Positions 1-11,721 of a stretch of DNA of 64,000 nt are shown in pieces. A model generated the notes under the pieces. It was given only the letters and a program-made list of their open reading frames with translations. It did no database searches and had not been told where the DNA came from. Both the position numbers and the translations under genes were made by a program. Numbering within the stretch: position 1 is the stretch's first letter; each line of letters begins with the position of its first letter. The DNA is from Streptomyces fagopyri (GTDB lineage: Bacteria; Actinomycetota; Actinomycetes; Streptomycetales; Streptomycetaceae). The DNA lies in assembly GCF_009498275.1 (NCBI RefSeq), contig NZ_CP045643.1, positions 8,618,001 through 8,682,000 of the forward strand. Direction: 5' to 3'.

Positions 1-148
1 GCTGCGCGACTGGCGACAGCGGCGCGCGGCCCTCGTACGGAACCAGGTCGCCCGTCTCGGCGAAGCCGACCGGGCGGCCCTGGAGGCAGCTCTCCCGGCC
101 CTGCGCACACTGGCGGCGAACCTGCACGAGGAGGCCGAGGAGACATGA
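1..148 (+). CDS. MarR-family regulator, C-terminal fragment (cut by window start)
   Basis: Frame 2 is open from the left edge to a TGA at 146-148 and gives 48 residues beginning LRDWRQRRAALVRNQVARL. The tail is an amphipathic helix (around DRAALEAALPALRTLA) ending in an acidic stretch, as in the C-terminal dimerisation helices of Streptomyces MarR proteins. The DNA-binding winged helix lies outside the window, so the family rests on the tail alone. Its stop overlaps the start of the next gene (ATGA at 145-148), which implies translational coupling. A MarR gene leading an ABC exporter operon commonly acts as its repressor, but that is inference here. Confidence 0.6.
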   Translation, partial: LRDWRQRRAALVRNQVARLGEADRAALEAALPALRTLAANLHEEAEET

Positions 149-1113
149 CGCGCTGCACGACCGGTGACAAGGACCCCGGACACGACGGGGAAGCGACCGT
201 CGTCGCGGGACCGGGCGCCGCGCTCACCGCGGCGCCGTCCGGCGGCCCCGGGACGCGGACCGCCGGGACGGACACCGAGGCGGCTTCCCGGACGGACGCC
301 GTGACCTGTACGGGGCTCTTCCACGCCTTCGGTGACACGACCGCGGTCGACGGACTCGACCTCTCCGTCCGTGACGGCGAGGTGTTCGGACTGCTCGGAC
401 CCAACGGCGCCGGCAAGACCACGGCGATCCGCTGCATCACCACACTGCTGCCGGTCCCGGCCGGCACGGTCCATGTCTTCGGACTCGACGCCGCCCGCGA
501 ACGCATGGCGGTACGCCGCCTGTTGGGCTACGTACCGCAGCAGCTCTCCGCCGACTCGGGACTCACCGGCCGGGAGAACGTGGAGCTGTTCGCCCGTGTC
601 TTCGACGTCTCCCGTCGGGAGCGCGCGGCACGCGTCGGCCAGGCGCTCGCGGCGGTCGACCTCGTCGACGCGGCCGACCGGCTGGCCAAGACGTACTCGG
701 GAGGCATGGTCCGCCGTCTCGAACTCGCCCAGGCACTGGTCAGCGCGCCGCGGCTGCTGATCCTCGACGAGCCGACCATCGGTCTCGACCCGATCGCCCG
801 GACGAGCGTGTGGGAGCACATCAACGCCGTACGTGCCGCGACCGGGATGACCGTCCTGGTGACGACCCACTACATGGACGAGGCCGACCAGTACTGCGAC
901 CGGGTCGCGCTGATGCACCGCGGCCGTGTCCGTGCCCTCGGCACCCCCGACGAACTGAGGACGGGTCTCGCCGAACGGCGCGGCGCCGGAAGCGGTGAAC
1001 AGCCCACGCTGGAGGACGTCTTCCGCGACATCGCCGGCAGCGGCCTCGACGACCAGTCAGGAGACTTCAGCGATGTCCGAAGCACCCGCCGTACCGCGTC
1101 CCGGGTCGGCTGA
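145..1113 (+). CDS. ABC transporter ATP-binding protein, DrrA-like (drug exporter type)
   Basis: This is the nucleotide-binding subunit of an ABC-2 type exporter; it hydrolyses ATP at the inner membrane face to drive the permease encoded next. Walker A GPNGAGKT is near residues 85-92, the ABC signature YSGGM near 183, and Walker B LLILDEPTIGLDP near 205, followed by the switch histidine (TTHYMDEAD). The C-terminal segment resembles the DrrA regulatory tail. About 50 residues precede the ABC fold and are low-complexity (Gly/Ala/Thr). The start is taken at ATG 145 because it overlaps the upstream stop; a later start near GTG 301 (VTCTGLF) is possible. The substrate cannot be read from sequence. 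Confidence 0.93.
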   Translation: MTRCTTGDKDPGHDGEATVVAGPGAALTAAPSGGPGTRTAGTDTEAASRTDAVTCTGLFHAFGDTTAVDGLDLSVRDGEVFGLLGPNGAGKTTAIRCITTLLPVPAGTVHVFGLDAARERMAVRRLLGYVPQQLSADSGLTGRENVELFARVFDVSRRERAARVGQALAAVDLVDAADRLAKTYSGGMVRRLELAQALVSAPRLLILDEPTIGLDPIARTSVWEHINAVRAATGMTVLVTTHYMDEADQYCDRVALMHRGRVRALGTPDELRTGLAERRGAGSGEQPTLEDVFRDIAGSGLDDQSGDFSDVRSTRRTASRVG

Positions 1114-1933
1114 CGTCGTCCACCCGGCCGGCCTCGACCTGCTCGTGGTCCCGCCCCGGGCCCGTACCGGATGGCGGGTGCTGCCCGCCCGGGTCGGCGC
1201 GATGTGCGCGGTGGAGCTGCAGAAACTCCGCCACGACCGCACCGAGTTGTACACCAGGGCGGTGCAACCCGCGCTGTGGCTGCTGATCTTCGGCGAGACC
1301 TTCACCCGGATCAAGGCGATACCCACCGGCGGCATCCCCTACCTCGACTATCTGGCGCCCGGCATCATCGCCCAGTCGGCCATGTTCATCGCCATCTTCT
1401 ACGGGATCATGATCATCTGGGAACGCGACGCGGGGATCCTCACCAAACTCCTCGTCACACCGACGCCGCGCTCGGCGCTCATCACGGGCAAGGCGTTCGC
1501 CGCCGGGGTGAAGGCGCTGATCCAGGCACTCGTGGTGGTCGTCATCGCCGCGCTGCTCGGGGTCGCGATGACCTGGAATCCGCTGCGGCTGCTCGGCGTC
1601 GCGGTGGCCGTCGTCCTCGGCTCCGCCTTCTTCTCCTGCCTCTCGATGACCATCGCGGGCATCGTGCTCACCCGGGACCGGCTGATGGGGATCGGCCAGG
1701 CGATCACGATGCCGCTGTTCTTCGGCTCCAACGCCCTCTACCCGGTGGCCGTCATGCCCGGCTGGCTCCAGGCCGTCAGCAAGATCAACCCCCTGAGCTA
1801 CCAGGTGGACGCGCTGCGGGGCCTGCTGCTCGGAACCCACGCGCACCTGGCCCTCGACTACGGCGTCCTCGTGGTGGCCGCTGCCCTCGGCATCCTGTCC
1901 GCCTCGTCACTGCTGGGCCGTCTGGCGCGCTGA
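1073..1933 (+). CDS. ABC-2 type transporter permease (DrrB-like)
   Basis: Membrane partner of the preceding ATPase, 286 aa. After a cytosolic N-terminus of about 65 residues come roughly six hydrophobic segments (for example AMFIAIFYGIMIIWE, LIQALVVVVIAALLGVA and YGVLVVAAALGILSAS). The ABC-2 pattern is clear, including ERDAGILTKLLVTPTPRSAL after the second helix and the INPLSYQVDALRGL region near the end. ATG 1073 is chosen because AGGAG lies about 10 nt upstream; the frame is open back to 995 inside the ATPase gene. The genes overlap by 41 nt, so both subunits are probably translated together. Confidence 0.92.
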   Translation: MSEAPAVPRPGSADVVHPAGLDLLVVPPRARTGWRVLPARVGAMCAVELQKLRHDRTELYTRAVQPALWLLIFGETFTRIKAIPTGGIPYLDYLAPGIIAQSAMFIAIFYGIMIIWERDAGILTKLLVTPTPRSALITGKAFAAGVKALIQALVVVVIAALLGVAMTWNPLRLLGVAVAVVLGSAFFSCLSMTIAGIVLTRDRLMGIGQAITMPLFFGSNALYPVAVMPGWLQAVSKINPLSYQVDALRGLLLGTHAHLALDYGVLVVAAALGILSASSLLGRLAR

Positions 1934-2060
1934 CCACCGGGCGACCGGAACGTCCTGCCGGTCGGCCACGCCGGGTAACTTGACCAGATGCAGAGGGTTT
2001 CCGGCGGGGCGGCCTCATAGGCTGTGCGTCAGTGATCACTGCCGCCCAGGAGGAGTCAAC

Positions 2061-3485
2061 GTGACGTCACGCCCGCAACAGGTCACCAGACGCACCAGCG
2101 TCCTTCGCCGGGAGGCCGTCGTCGCCGCGATCCCGGCAGCCGTCGCGGCCCTGCTCGTCGCGGCCGGTCCGGCGGCGGCCGGTCCCGTGGGCAACTCCGG
2201 CGTGGGGGACCCGTACTTCCCGCTCGCGGGCAACGGCGGTTACGACGTCCGCCACTACGGTCTGACCCTCGGCTACGACCCCCGCAGCCGCCACCTCGAC
2301 GGCACGGCGGTCATCACCGCGCGGGCCACCGAGCGGCTCACCCGCTTCGATCTGGATCTCTCGGGGCTGAAGGTCACCGGTGTCACCGTCGACCACGTCA
2401 AGGCGTCCTACCGCCGCGCCGGACAAGAACTGGTGATCACTCCGCGTCACGCCCCGCGCGCGAACCAGGAGTTCCAGGTCACCGTCACCTACTCGGGCAC
2501 CCCCAAGCCGGTCACCGACCCGGACGGCTCCCCGGACGGCTGGATCCCCACCGACGACGGCGCGTTCGTGGCCGGTGAGCCGCAGGGCGCCATGACCTGG
2601 TTCCCCGCCGACAACCACCCCAAGGACAAGGCCTCCTACGACTTCGCGATCACCGTCCCCGAGGGAACGACCGCCGTGGCCAACGGTGTTCTTCGCGGAC
2701 AGTCGACCGGTCACGGCCGTACCACCTTCCGTTGGCGGCAGTCCGAGCCGATGGCCTCCTACCTCGCGACGGCGACCGTCGGAAAGTTCAAGGTCGAGCA
2801 GTACACCACCGCCGACGGCCTCAAGGTCTACAACGCCGTCGACCCCCGTGAGGCGAGCGCCGCCGCGCCCGTGCTGAAGAAGCTGCCGTCCGTACTGGCC
2901 TGGGAGAGCAGCGTCTTCGGCCCCTACCCCTTCCGAGCCGCCGGGGCCATCGTCGACCGCGCGCCGGACGTCGGGTACGCGCTGGAGACCCAGACACGGC
3001 CGCTGTACGACTCGGCGCCGGACCTGAGCACGCTCGTGCACGAGAGCGCGCACCAGTGGTTCGGCGACTCCGTCGCCCTCACCACCTGGAAGGACATCTG
3101 GCTCAACGAGGGCTTCGCGACGTACGCGGAGTGGCTGTACACCGAGCAGCACGGCGGCAGGAGCGCGCAGGCGGCCTTCGACGCCCTGTACGCCAAGCCG
3201 GCCGGCAACGGTCTGTGGGCGTTCGCGCCGGCCGATCCCGGCAGCGGCGCGCACATCTTCGACACGCCCGTCTACTCACGCGGCGCCATGGCCCTGCAGA
3301 AGCTGCGCACGGCCGTGGGCGACAGGACGTTCCTGCGCATCCTGCGGTCCTGGGCCACCGAGCACCGCAGCGGGCACGGCACCACCGCCGAGTTCGTCCG
3401 GCTCTCCGAGCGGTTGTCCGGCAAGGACCTGCACCCGCTGTTCCACACCTGGATCGGCACGGCCGGCAAGCCGTCCTCTCCCTGA
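2061..3485 (+). CDS. secreted M1-family zinc metallopeptidase (aminopeptidase N-like)
   Basis: Predicted extracellular zinc peptidase of 474 aa. GTG 2061 follows a strong AGGAGG site (2048-2054) and opens a signal peptide: basic TRRTSVLRRE, a hydrophobic AAIPAAVAALLVAA core and an Ala-rich cleavage zone near residue 40. The zinc site is HESAH at residues 327-331 with the third ligand Glu about 19 residues later (WLNEGFATYAEW), the gluzincin arrangement. The usual GxMEN exopeptidase motif is replaced by GYALETQ, as in other small secreted Streptomyces M1 proteins, so classical aminopeptidase activity is not assured. It is shorter than PepN (about 870 aa) and lacks the C-terminal superhelical domain. 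It is probably a single gene, ended by a strong hairpin. Confidence 0.92.
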   Translation: MTSRPQQVTRRTSVLRREAVVAAIPAAVAALLVAAGPAAAGPVGNSGVGDPYFPLAGNGGYDVRHYGLTLGYDPRSRHLDGTAVITARATERLTRFDLDLSGLKVTGVTVDHVKASYRRAGQELVITPRHAPRANQEFQVTVTYSGTPKPVTDPDGSPDGWIPTDDGAFVAGEPQGAMTWFPADNHPKDKASYDFAITVPEGTTAVANGVLRGQSTGHGRTTFRWRQSEPMASYLATATVGKFKVEQYTTADGLKVYNAVDPREASAAAPVLKKLPSVLAWESSVFGPYPFRAAGAIVDRAPDVGYALETQTRPLYDSAPDLSTLVHESAHQWFGDSVALTTWKDIWLNEGFATYAEWLYTEQHGGRSAQAAFDALYAKPAGNGLWAFAPADPGSGAHIFDTPVYSRGAMALQKLRTAVGDRTFLRILRSWATEHRSGHGTTAEFVRLSERLSGKDLHPLFHTWIGTAGKPSSP

Positions 3486-3495
3486 CCCGCCGTCG

Positions 3496-3560
3496 CCCCG
3501 CCCTCCGAAGGGTCCTGGCTCGTCCGGCTTTTTGGCGGCGAGCCCTTCGGACGGGCGGGG
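3496..3560. terminator. bidirectional terminator between the M1 peptidase gene and glgB
   Basis: Left arm CCCCGCCCTCCGAAGGG (3496-3512) pairs with 3543-3560 over 17 bp with one bulged G. A run of five T (3529-3533) sits in the loop. It lies between two convergent genes, 10 nt after the peptidase stop and 13 nt after the glgB stop, so it can end both transcripts. Confidence 0.8.
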
Positions 3561-3573
3561 GTGTGCGGGGGCG

Positions 3574-5775
3574 TCAGGCGGGACGGAGCCACACTGTACC
3601 GAGCGGGGGGAGCGTGAGCCGGATGCTCGCCGGCCGGCCGTGGGCCGCGCGGGATTCGGCCTTCACGACGTCCGGGTTGGTGACGTCGCTTCCGCCGTAC
3701 CGGGCGCTGTCGGTGTTGAGGGATTCGCGCCAGCCGGGGACCGAGTCGGGGACGCCGAGGCGGTAGGCGTGGCGGACGACGGGGGAGAAGTTGCTGACGG
3801 CGAGCAGCGGGGTGCCCTCGGCGTCATGACGCAGGAACGCGAAGACGTTGTCGTCGGCGGCGTCACCGGTGATCCAGTCGAAGCCGGACGGGTCCGTGTC
3901 GCGTTGCCAGAGAGCCGGTTCCCGGCGGTAGACCGTGTTGAGGTCGCGGACGAGGTCCGTGACTCCCCGGTGGTCGGCCTCGGCTCCGTACGCCGGGTCG
4001 AGGAGCCACCAGTCGGGTCCATCGGCTTCGGACCATTCGGCGCCCTGGGCGAACTCCTGTCCCATGAAGAGGAGTTGTTTGCCGGGGTGGGCCCACATGT
4101 AGCCGAGGTAGGCGCGGGTGGTGGCGCGTTGCTGCCACCAGTCGCCGGGCATCTTGGAGACGAGCGACTTCTTGCCGTGGACGACTTCGTCGTGGGAGAT
4201 GGGCAGGACGTAGTTCTCGCTGTAGGCGTAGACCATGGAGAACGTCATCTCGTGGTGGTGGTACTTGCGGTGGACCGGCTCGTGCTGGAGATACTCCAGT
4301 GAGTCGTGCATCCACCCCATGTTCCACTTCAGCCCGAACCCCAGTCCCCCGTCCGAGGTGGCGCGGGTGACGCCGTCCCAGGCGGTGGATTCCTCGGCGA
4401 TGGTGACGACGCCGGGGTTGCGGCGGTAGACGGTGGCGTTCATCTCCTGGAGGAAGGCGACGGCGTCGAGGTTCTCGCGGCCGCCGTGTTCGTTGGGTGT
4501 CCACTGGCCGGGTTCGCGGGAGTAGTCGAGGTAGAGCATGGAGGCGACGGCGTCGACGCGGAGTCCGTCGATGTGGAATTCCTGGCACCAGTAGACGGCG
4601 TTGGCGACGAGGAAGTTGCGGACCTCGCGGCGGCCGAAGTCGAATTCGAGGGTGCCCCAGTCGGGGTGGGCGGCGCGCTGGGGGTCGGAGTGTTCGTAGA
4701 GGGGGCGTCCGTCGAATTCGGCGAGGGCCCATTCGTCGCGGGGGAAGTGGGCGGGGACCCAGTCCATGAGGACGCCGATGCCGGCCTGGTGGAGGGCGTC
4801 GACGAGGTGTTTGAAGTCGTCGGGGGTGCCGAGGCGGGCGGTGGGGGCGTAGAAGCCGGTGACCTGGTATCCCCAGGAGCCGCCGAAGGGGTGTTCGGCG
4901 ACGGGCATGAGTTCGACGTGGGTGAAGCCGAGGTCGCGGACGTAGGCGGGGAGCTGCTGGGAGAGCTGACGGTAGGTCAGGCCGGGTCGCCAGGAGGGCA
5001 GGTGTACCTCGTAGACGGAGAACGGCGCCTCGTGGGCGGGTCGCTCGCCCCGGCCCGCCATCCACTCCTCGTCCTGCCAGGTGTGGTGCGAGGTCTGGAC
5101 GATCGACGAGGTGCGCGGCGGGACTTCGGTGCGGCGGGCCATCGGGTCGGCGCGCAGGGTGCGGGTGCCGTCGGGGCGGGTGATCTCGAACTTGTAGAGT
5201 TCGCCCCCGCCGATGCCGGGCACGAACAGTTCCCAGACGCCCGTCGAGCCGAGCGACCGCATCGGATACCCCGTGCCGTCCCAGTGCGAGAACGGTCCGC
5301 AGATCCTGACTCCCCGGGCGTTCGGGGCCCACACGGTGAAGCGGGTGCCGGTCACGCCCTGATGGGTCATGGGGTGAGCGCCCAGGGCCCGCCAGAGTTC
5401 CTCGTGACGGCCCTCGCCGATCAGATGCAGATCCGTCTCGCCCAACGCGGGCAGGAACCGGTAGGGGTCCTGCACCTCGCGCTCGCGGCCCGCGTACGTC
5501 ACCGACACCACGTACTCGGGGATCGTGTCGAGGGGAAGCACGGCGCTGAACAGGCCGTCGCCGATGTCCGTCAGCGCGGTACGCCGCCCGTCGACCACCA
5601 CCGCCACGGCCTCGGCGTACGGACGCAGCACCCGGAACACGACGCCGCCGGGGACCTCATGAGCACCCAGCAGGGTGTGCGGATCGTGATGGGTGCCCGA
5701 CAGCAGGCGCGCGCGGTCCGCCGCGTCCATCGGGGCCACCGGCCCCGCGCCGACGGTGGTGGTGGAAACGGCCAC
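3574..5775 (-). CDS. glgB: 1,4-alpha-glucan branching enzyme GlgB
   Basis: GH13 enzyme of 733 aa that makes alpha-1,6 branches in glycogen or the glucan built by GlgE. An N-terminal CBM48-type region ([13 protein letters not shown]) precedes the catalytic barrel. The nucleophile is in [13 protein letters not shown] (about residue 407), the acid/base in [12 protein letters not shown] (about 460) and the transition-state Asp in [13 protein letters not shown] (about 530). Length matches actinobacterial GlgB (720-780 aa). GTG 5775 is chosen because GAGGAGG stands 8 nt upstream; the frame continues upstream only as antisense-type sequence over mak. It is the last gene of the glgE-treS-mak-glgB operon, 43 nt after mak. 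Confidence 0.96.
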   Translation of the reverse strand: MAVSTTTVGAGPVAPMDAADRARLLSGTHHDPHTLLGAHEVPGGVVFRVLRPYAEAVAVVVDGRRTALTDIGDGLFSAVLPLDTIPEYVVSVTYAGREREVQDPYRFLPALGETDLHLIGEGRHEELWRALGAHPMTHQGVTGTRFTVWAPNARGVRICGPFSHWDGTGYPMRSLGSTGVWELFVPGIGGGELYKFEITRPDGTRTLRADPMARRTEVPPRTSSIVQTSHHTWQDEEWMAGRGERPAHEAPFSVYEVHLPSWRPGLTYRQLSQQLPAYVRDLGFTHVELMPVAEHPFGGSWGYQVTGFYAPTARLGTPDDFKHLVDALHQAGIGVLMDWVPAHFPRDEWALAEFDGRPLYEHSDPQRAAHPDWGTLEFDFGRREVRNFLVANAVYWCQEFHIDGLRVDAVASMLYLDYSREPGQWTPNEHGGRENLDAVAFLQEMNATVYRRNPGVVTIAEESTAWDGVTRATSDGGLGFGLKWNMGWMHDSLEYLQHEPVHRKYHHHEMTFSMVYAYSENYVLPISHDEVVHGKKSLVSKMPGDWWQQRATTRAYLGYMWAHPGKQLLFMGQEFAQGAEWSEADGPDWWLLDPAYGAEADHRGVTDLVRDLNTVYRREPALWQRDTDPSGFDWITGDAADDNVFAFLRHDAEGTPLLAVSNFSPVVRHAYRLGVPDSVPGWRESLNTDSARYGGSDVTNPDVVKAESRAAHGRPASIRLTLPPLGTVWLRPA

Positions 5776-5818
5776 GGCTTCATCCTCCTCGGGAGCGAAC
5801 ACGGAACAGGGCTGGTTC

Positions 5819-7192
5819 TCAGAGGCCTTCGGCGAGACGGGCGACCGCCGCCATCGGCACCGGCAGCCAGTCGGGCCGGTGCCGGGCCTCGTACAGAACT
5901 TCGTACACGGCCCGGTCCGTCTCGTACGCGCGCAGCAGCTCGGGCTCCTCGTGCGGGTCCCAGGCCGCCGCGGCCGCGTAACCCGCTCCGTACGCCTCCC
6001 GGCAGCGGTGCGCCCACTCCGGGCGCCAGGGACGGCGGGAACGTGCGGCGTAGTCGAAGGAACGCAGCATGCCCGCGACATCGCGGACGGGTGACTGCGG
6101 TCGCCGGCGCTCGGGTACCGGACGGGCCGGCTCGCCCTCGAAGTCGATGACCGACCACTGGCGGCCTGCCCTCAGCACCTGTCCGAGGTGGAGATCGCCG
6201 TGAATCCGCTGCGCCGGTCTGGCTGCCGCGTCGAGCGAGGCGAGGGCGTCGAAAGCGGAGCGCAACCCCGGTACGAACGGGCCGAGTTCGGGTACCGCGC
6301 GGGCGGTTGCTTCGAGGCGCTCGCTCATCGCGGCGGCGAGCCGGTCGTTCTGGAGCGGGCTGGGTGTGTCGACGGGGAAGGCCGTCGCCAGCGCCAGATG
6401 CACCTCGGCGGTGGCCCGGCCCAGTTCGTATGCCTCCTCGGTGAACTCCCGTTCCGAGGCGAGTGACCGCAGCGCCAGCGTCCAGCCGTCCGAGGCTCCC
6501 GGCAGGAAGGGCTGGAGCACTCCCAGCGTCGCCTCCCGCGGATGAGAGGTGCCGAACCACGCCGCGGGGGCGGGTACCCGGGTGCAGCCCATCCGGGCCA
6601 GTGCCCACGGCAGTTCCAGGTCCGGGTTGATTCCCGGCTGGACACGGCGGAAGAACTTCAGGATGAAGGAATCCCCGTACACGAGCGAGGAGTTCGACTG
6701 TTCGGCGTCGAGGAGTCGGGGAGCGAGTCCGGCCGGGACCGTCACGCGTGCGTCGCGCTCGAAGAGCAGCGGTCCCGCCGCCCCCGGAGTACGCAGATGT
6801 TCCAGGAGCAGCCCCGTGGCCCGCGGGTCGTGGAGCGCGTCGTAGACACTCATATCGGCCAGCGGTCCGGCGCTCGCGCGGCCGATGAAGGCATGGGCGA
6901 GCCGGGGAGGCAGGACCTTCCGCGCGCCGAGGAGGAGCTGATAGCAGTCGTCGGCCGGGGCGGTGGCGGATCCGCTGTGGGTGGTACGGCCCAGGTGTTC
7001 GGTGTGTACCAGCAGATGCAGGCAGCCCGGGTACAGCTCGGTCGACGACGCCACGCGCAGACCGGTGACGGGGCGTCCTTTGCCCGCGAACCAGCGTTGC
7101 CGCGGCAGCCACTCCCGCAGCAGGTCACCCAGGGAGGTGAGCAGCGCGGCGGGGGCGTGGCGTCCCGGACGGTGCAACGCGGTCCTCGGCAT
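5819..7192 (-). CDS. mak: maltokinase (Mak/Pep2)
   Basis: Phosphorylates maltose at C1 with ATP to give maltose 1-phosphate, the donor for GlgE. The 457 aa protein begins with the conserved maltokinase cap ([18 protein letters not shown]) and has an aminoglycoside-phosphotransferase-like core: [11 protein letters not shown] near residue 330 holds the catalytic loop and VIDFEGEP near 350 holds the metal-binding Asp. Length fits stand-alone Pep2 (about 450 aa). ATG 7192 has AAAGGA about 9 nt upstream; upstream open frame is non-coding. It lies between treS (46 nt upstream) and glgB, the usual order, and TreS and Mak are known to form a complex in actinobacteria. Confidence 0.95.
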   Translation of the reverse strand: MPRTALHRPGRHAPAALLTSLGDLLREWLPRQRWFAGKGRPVTGLRVASSTELYPGCLHLLVHTEHLGRTTHSGSATAPADDCYQLLLGARKVLPPRLAHAFIGRASAGPLADMSVYDALHDPRATGLLLEHLRTPGAAGPLLFERDARVTVPAGLAPRLLDAEQSNSSLVYGDSFILKFFRRVQPGINPDLELPWALARMGCTRVPAPAAWFGTSHPREATLGVLQPFLPGASDGWTLALRSLASEREFTEEAYELGRATAEVHLALATAFPVDTPSPLQNDRLAAAMSERLEATARAVPELGPFVPGLRSAFDALASLDAAARPAQRIHGDLHLGQVLRAGRQWSVIDFEGEPARPVPERRRPQSPVRDVAGMLRSFDYAARSRRPWRPEWAHRCREAYGAGYAAAAAWDPHEEPELLRAYETDRAVYEVLYEARHRPDWLPVPMAAVARLAEGL

Positions 7193-7238
7193 GGCGGCAC
7201 GTCCTTTCAGAGGCAGGCGATCTTTACCGGGCGAAGGG

Positions 7239-8956
<1,718 letters not shown>

Positions 8957-8960
<4 letters not shown>

Positions 8961-10975
8961 ATGGTGAGTGACCCTCCGATCTGTGGTGCCGGTCCGACGG
9001 CGAGCACATGCGCACTGCCCGGTTCCAGTCGCACGAAGTTGGTGCTGCCCCAGTAGTACGTCTCGCCGGTGAGCTCGTCGCGCACCGGCACGCACTCGTT
9101 CTGGTCCAGGCCGAGGCGCGGCATGTCCAACGAGACCGTGGCCTCGTGGGTGTGGTGGGGGTCGAGGTTGACCACGACCACCACCGTGTCCGGGCCGGTG
9201 CGCTTGCTGTACGCGATCAAGGCATCGTTGTCAGTCCGGTGGAAATGAAGGTTGCGCAGGGCGCGCAGAGCGCCGTGACGCCTTCGGATCCGGTTCAGGC
9301 TCGTGATCAGCGGTGCGATCGTCCTGCCCTCACGTGCGGCCGACTCCCAGTCACGCGGACGCAGTTGGTACTTCTCCGAGTCGAGGTACTCCTCGCTGTC
9401 CGGCCCGGTCGCGGTGTTCTCGCACAGTTCGTATCCGGCGTAGACGCCCCAGGCGGGCGACAGGGTGGCGGCCAGGACGGCCCGCGCCTCGAAGGCGGGC
9501 CGTCCGCCGTGCCGGAGGTAGCCGGGCAGGATGTCCGGGGTGTTGACGAAGAAGTTGGGCCGCATGAAGGCCGCCGTCTCGCCGGACAGCTCGGTGAGGT
9601 ACTCGGTCAGCTCCCGCTTGGTGTTGCGCCAGGTGAAGTACGTGTACGACTGCTGGAAACCGACCGTCGCCAGTCTCTCCATGATCGCGGGCCGGGTGAA
9701 CGCCTCGGCCAGGAAGATGACGTCGGGATCCTTGCGGTTGATCTCGGCGATGACCCGCTCCCAGAAGACCACCGGCTTGGTGTGCGGGTTGTCCACACGG
9801 AAGATCCGCACCCCGTGGTCCATCCAGAACCGCAGCAGCCGCACGCACTCGGCGATCAGCCCCGGCATGTCCTCGTCGAAGGCGATCGGGTAGATGTCCT
9901 GGTACTTCTTCGGCGGGTTCTCCGCGTACGCGATCGTGCCGTCGGCGCGGTGATGGAACCACTCCGGGTGCTTCTCCACCCACGGATGGTCGGGGGAGCA
10001 CTGCAGCGCGAAGTCGAGGGCGACTTCGAGACGCAGGTCCGCCGCCCGGCGTACGAAGGCGTCGAAGTCGTCGATGGTGCCGAGGTCCGGGTGGATCGCG
10101 TCGTGCCCGCCCTCCGGCGAGCCGATCGCCCACGGCACCCCGACATCGTGACGGCTCGCCGACAGACCGTTGTTGGGACCTTTGCGGAAGGTCGTGCCGA
10201 TGGGATGGATCGGCGGGAGGTAGACGACGTCGAAGCCCATCTCCGCGATGGCGGGCAGACGTTCGGCGGCGGTCCGGAAGGTGCCGTGGACCGGCGGGTC
10301 CAGCTGCCCGCTCTCCGAACGCGGGAAGAACTCGTACCAGGAGCCGTACAGCGCCCGCTCACGCTCCACGAGCAGAGGCAACGGCAGTGAGTGGGAGACC
10401 CGTTCGCGCAGCGGGTGCGCGGCCAGGACGGAGGCCACCTCCGGGGCCAGGGCGCCCGCGAGACGGGCGGCCGGCGGCTGCGACGCGTCGCGCAGGCCTT
10501 CGGCCGCGGACCGTACCGCCGACCGTCCGGCCGGGTCCGGTACGCCGGCCGCGGCGCGCTCGTACAGCACCGCGCCCTCCTCCAGGATCAGCCCCGTGTC
10601 GACGCCGGCCGGGACCTTGATGGCGGCGGTCAGGCGCCAGGCGGCCACCGGGTCGCTCCAGGACTCCACCAGGTACGTCCAGTGGCCCACGGCATCCGGC
10701 GTGACCTCGGCGCCCCAGCGGTCGGAACCCGGGGTGAGTTCGCGCATGGGGGTCCAGGGACCGGCCAGCCCCGTCGGATCGCGCAGCACGACATTGGCGC
10801 CGACCACGTCGTGGCCCTCACCGAAGACGGTCGCGGTGACCTGGAAACTCTCCCCGCAGACCGCTTTGGCGGGGCGGCGCCCGCACTCGACCACCGGGTG
10901 CACGTCGACGACCGGGATCCGGTCGGCCGCGGTGGGGTCGATCGGGTCACGGCCGTCGGCCGGGTGTGCGTCCAT
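8957..10975 (-). CDS. glgE: maltose-1-phosphate maltosyltransferase GlgE
   Basis: GH13_3 enzyme that transfers maltosyl units from maltose 1-phosphate to linear alpha-glucans, building cytosolic glucan. It has the GlgE signature [20 protein letters not shown], the nucleophile in [15 protein letters not shown] (about 395) and the acid/base in [10 protein letters not shown] 29 residues later; that spacing matches the D394/E423 pair of the characterised Streptomyces enzyme. With ATG 10975 it is 672 aa (family about 675) and GGAGG stands 8 nt upstream. Two earlier in-frame starts exist: ATG 10981 and GTG 11041, the latter overlapping the DUF5133 stop as GTGA. Initiation by coupling at 11041 (694 aa) cannot be excluded. 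Confidence 0.95.
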
Positions 10976-11037
10976 GTCCATCGCCTCCGCCGTTCTCGAT
11001 CGAGCCTGCCGTTCAGAGCTGTTCGGGATCGTCCCGA

Positions 11038-11418
11038 TCACTGTCCCGTCTCAGGGACACCCCCCGGCCCCCCGGCCCGCTCCACGGGCCGGAAGGCCGT
11101 GACCGGCCCGGGAGTTCGCCCACCGCGCGCACCCGGCGCGGGCCTGGTCGCCGAGGCCGACGCGGCCGAGGCGGCGGACGACGCCGGTGAAGCGCCCGAA
11201 GCCCGCGCACCGCCCCGCAGATAGTGCTCGGCGGCGTCCACGGCCTCCCGCGCGCAACGCTTTCCCATCAGTACGCACAGGGTGTACCCCGAGTTCTCGA
11301 AGTTTCCCCGCACCGCGTGGTCCATGGGGGCCACGAGCAGCAGACGTTCCCAGGCCCGGTATTGCTCCAGATGCCTGGCGACCTCGGCTTTGGCAGGCAG
11401 CAGCATGGCGCTGGTCAC
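11038..11418 (-). CDS. DUF5133 domain protein, first gene of the glgE operon
   Basis: Small actinobacterial protein of unknown function, 126 aa. The first 65 residues carry the DUF5133 pattern: MLLPAKAEVARHLEQYRAWE, then NSGYTLCVLMGKRCAREAVDAAEHYL. The last 55 residues are Ala/Ser/Pro/Gly-rich and look disordered. GTG 11418 has GGAG 7 nt upstream; ATG 11406 with AAAGGTGA is an equal alternative. Its stop touches a possible glgE start (GTGA at 11038-11041). DUF5133 genes often sit near stress regulators in Streptomyces, so its place at the head of a glucan operon suggests a stress link (inference). Confidence 0.75.
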   Translation of the reverse strand: MTSAMLLPAKAEVARHLEQYRAWERLLLVAPMDHAVRGNFENSGYTLCVLMGKRCAREAVDAAEHYLRGGARASGASPASSAASAASASATRPAPGARGGRTPGPVTAFRPVERAGGPGGVPETGQ

Positions 11419-11578
11419 CTTTCCGCTCCAGGACGGCGCACGGGCCCGCCCGGCTCATGCGGGGCGGGCGTGTACAGAGGGGCGCCGGCCTGTCACCGAG
11501 GCCGGCGCCCTCACTCATGGTGCCTGTGTCACCACGAAGCGTCTTGTTGGCTCTTCAACTACGCCGGGAGTCGTGCAG

Positions 11579-11613
11579 GAGTGCTCTCGTGTTGCACGAA
11601 CGGAGTAGCACTC
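11579..11613. promoter_or_regulatory. nested dyad in the divergent DUF5133-glgE / ATPase-glgX control region
   Basis: The outer arms GAGTGCT (11579-11585) and AGCACTC (11607-11613) enclose a second perfect dyad, TCGTG-TTG-CACGA (11587-11599). It lies in the only divergent gap of the locus (11419-11721, 303 nt), so a protein bound here could control both the leftward glucan-synthesis operon and the rightward ATPase-glgX pair. I could not place convincing -35/-10 boxes around it. It may instead be an RNA hairpin in the leader of the rightward transcript. Confidence 0.4.
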
Positions 11614-11721
11614 GCATCCTTGGACTTACTCAGGAGCGACCAGCGCTCACGCTTCGTGTTCGGGGCTCGTCCGGAAAGGACGAGAAGGAGCGGGAGCTTC
11701 GCCGGTGAGGAGCCAACGAAG

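Noticed and set aside
1067..1846. 259-aa minus-strand frame across the permease
   Set aside because: Asp/His/Arg-rich shadow opposite clear membrane helices.
4306..6150. 614-aa open frame antisense to glgB
   Set aside because: Low-complexity Gly/Val/Glu-rich shadow produced by G/C at third codon positions of glgB and mak; no Shine-Dalgarno sequence or family pattern.
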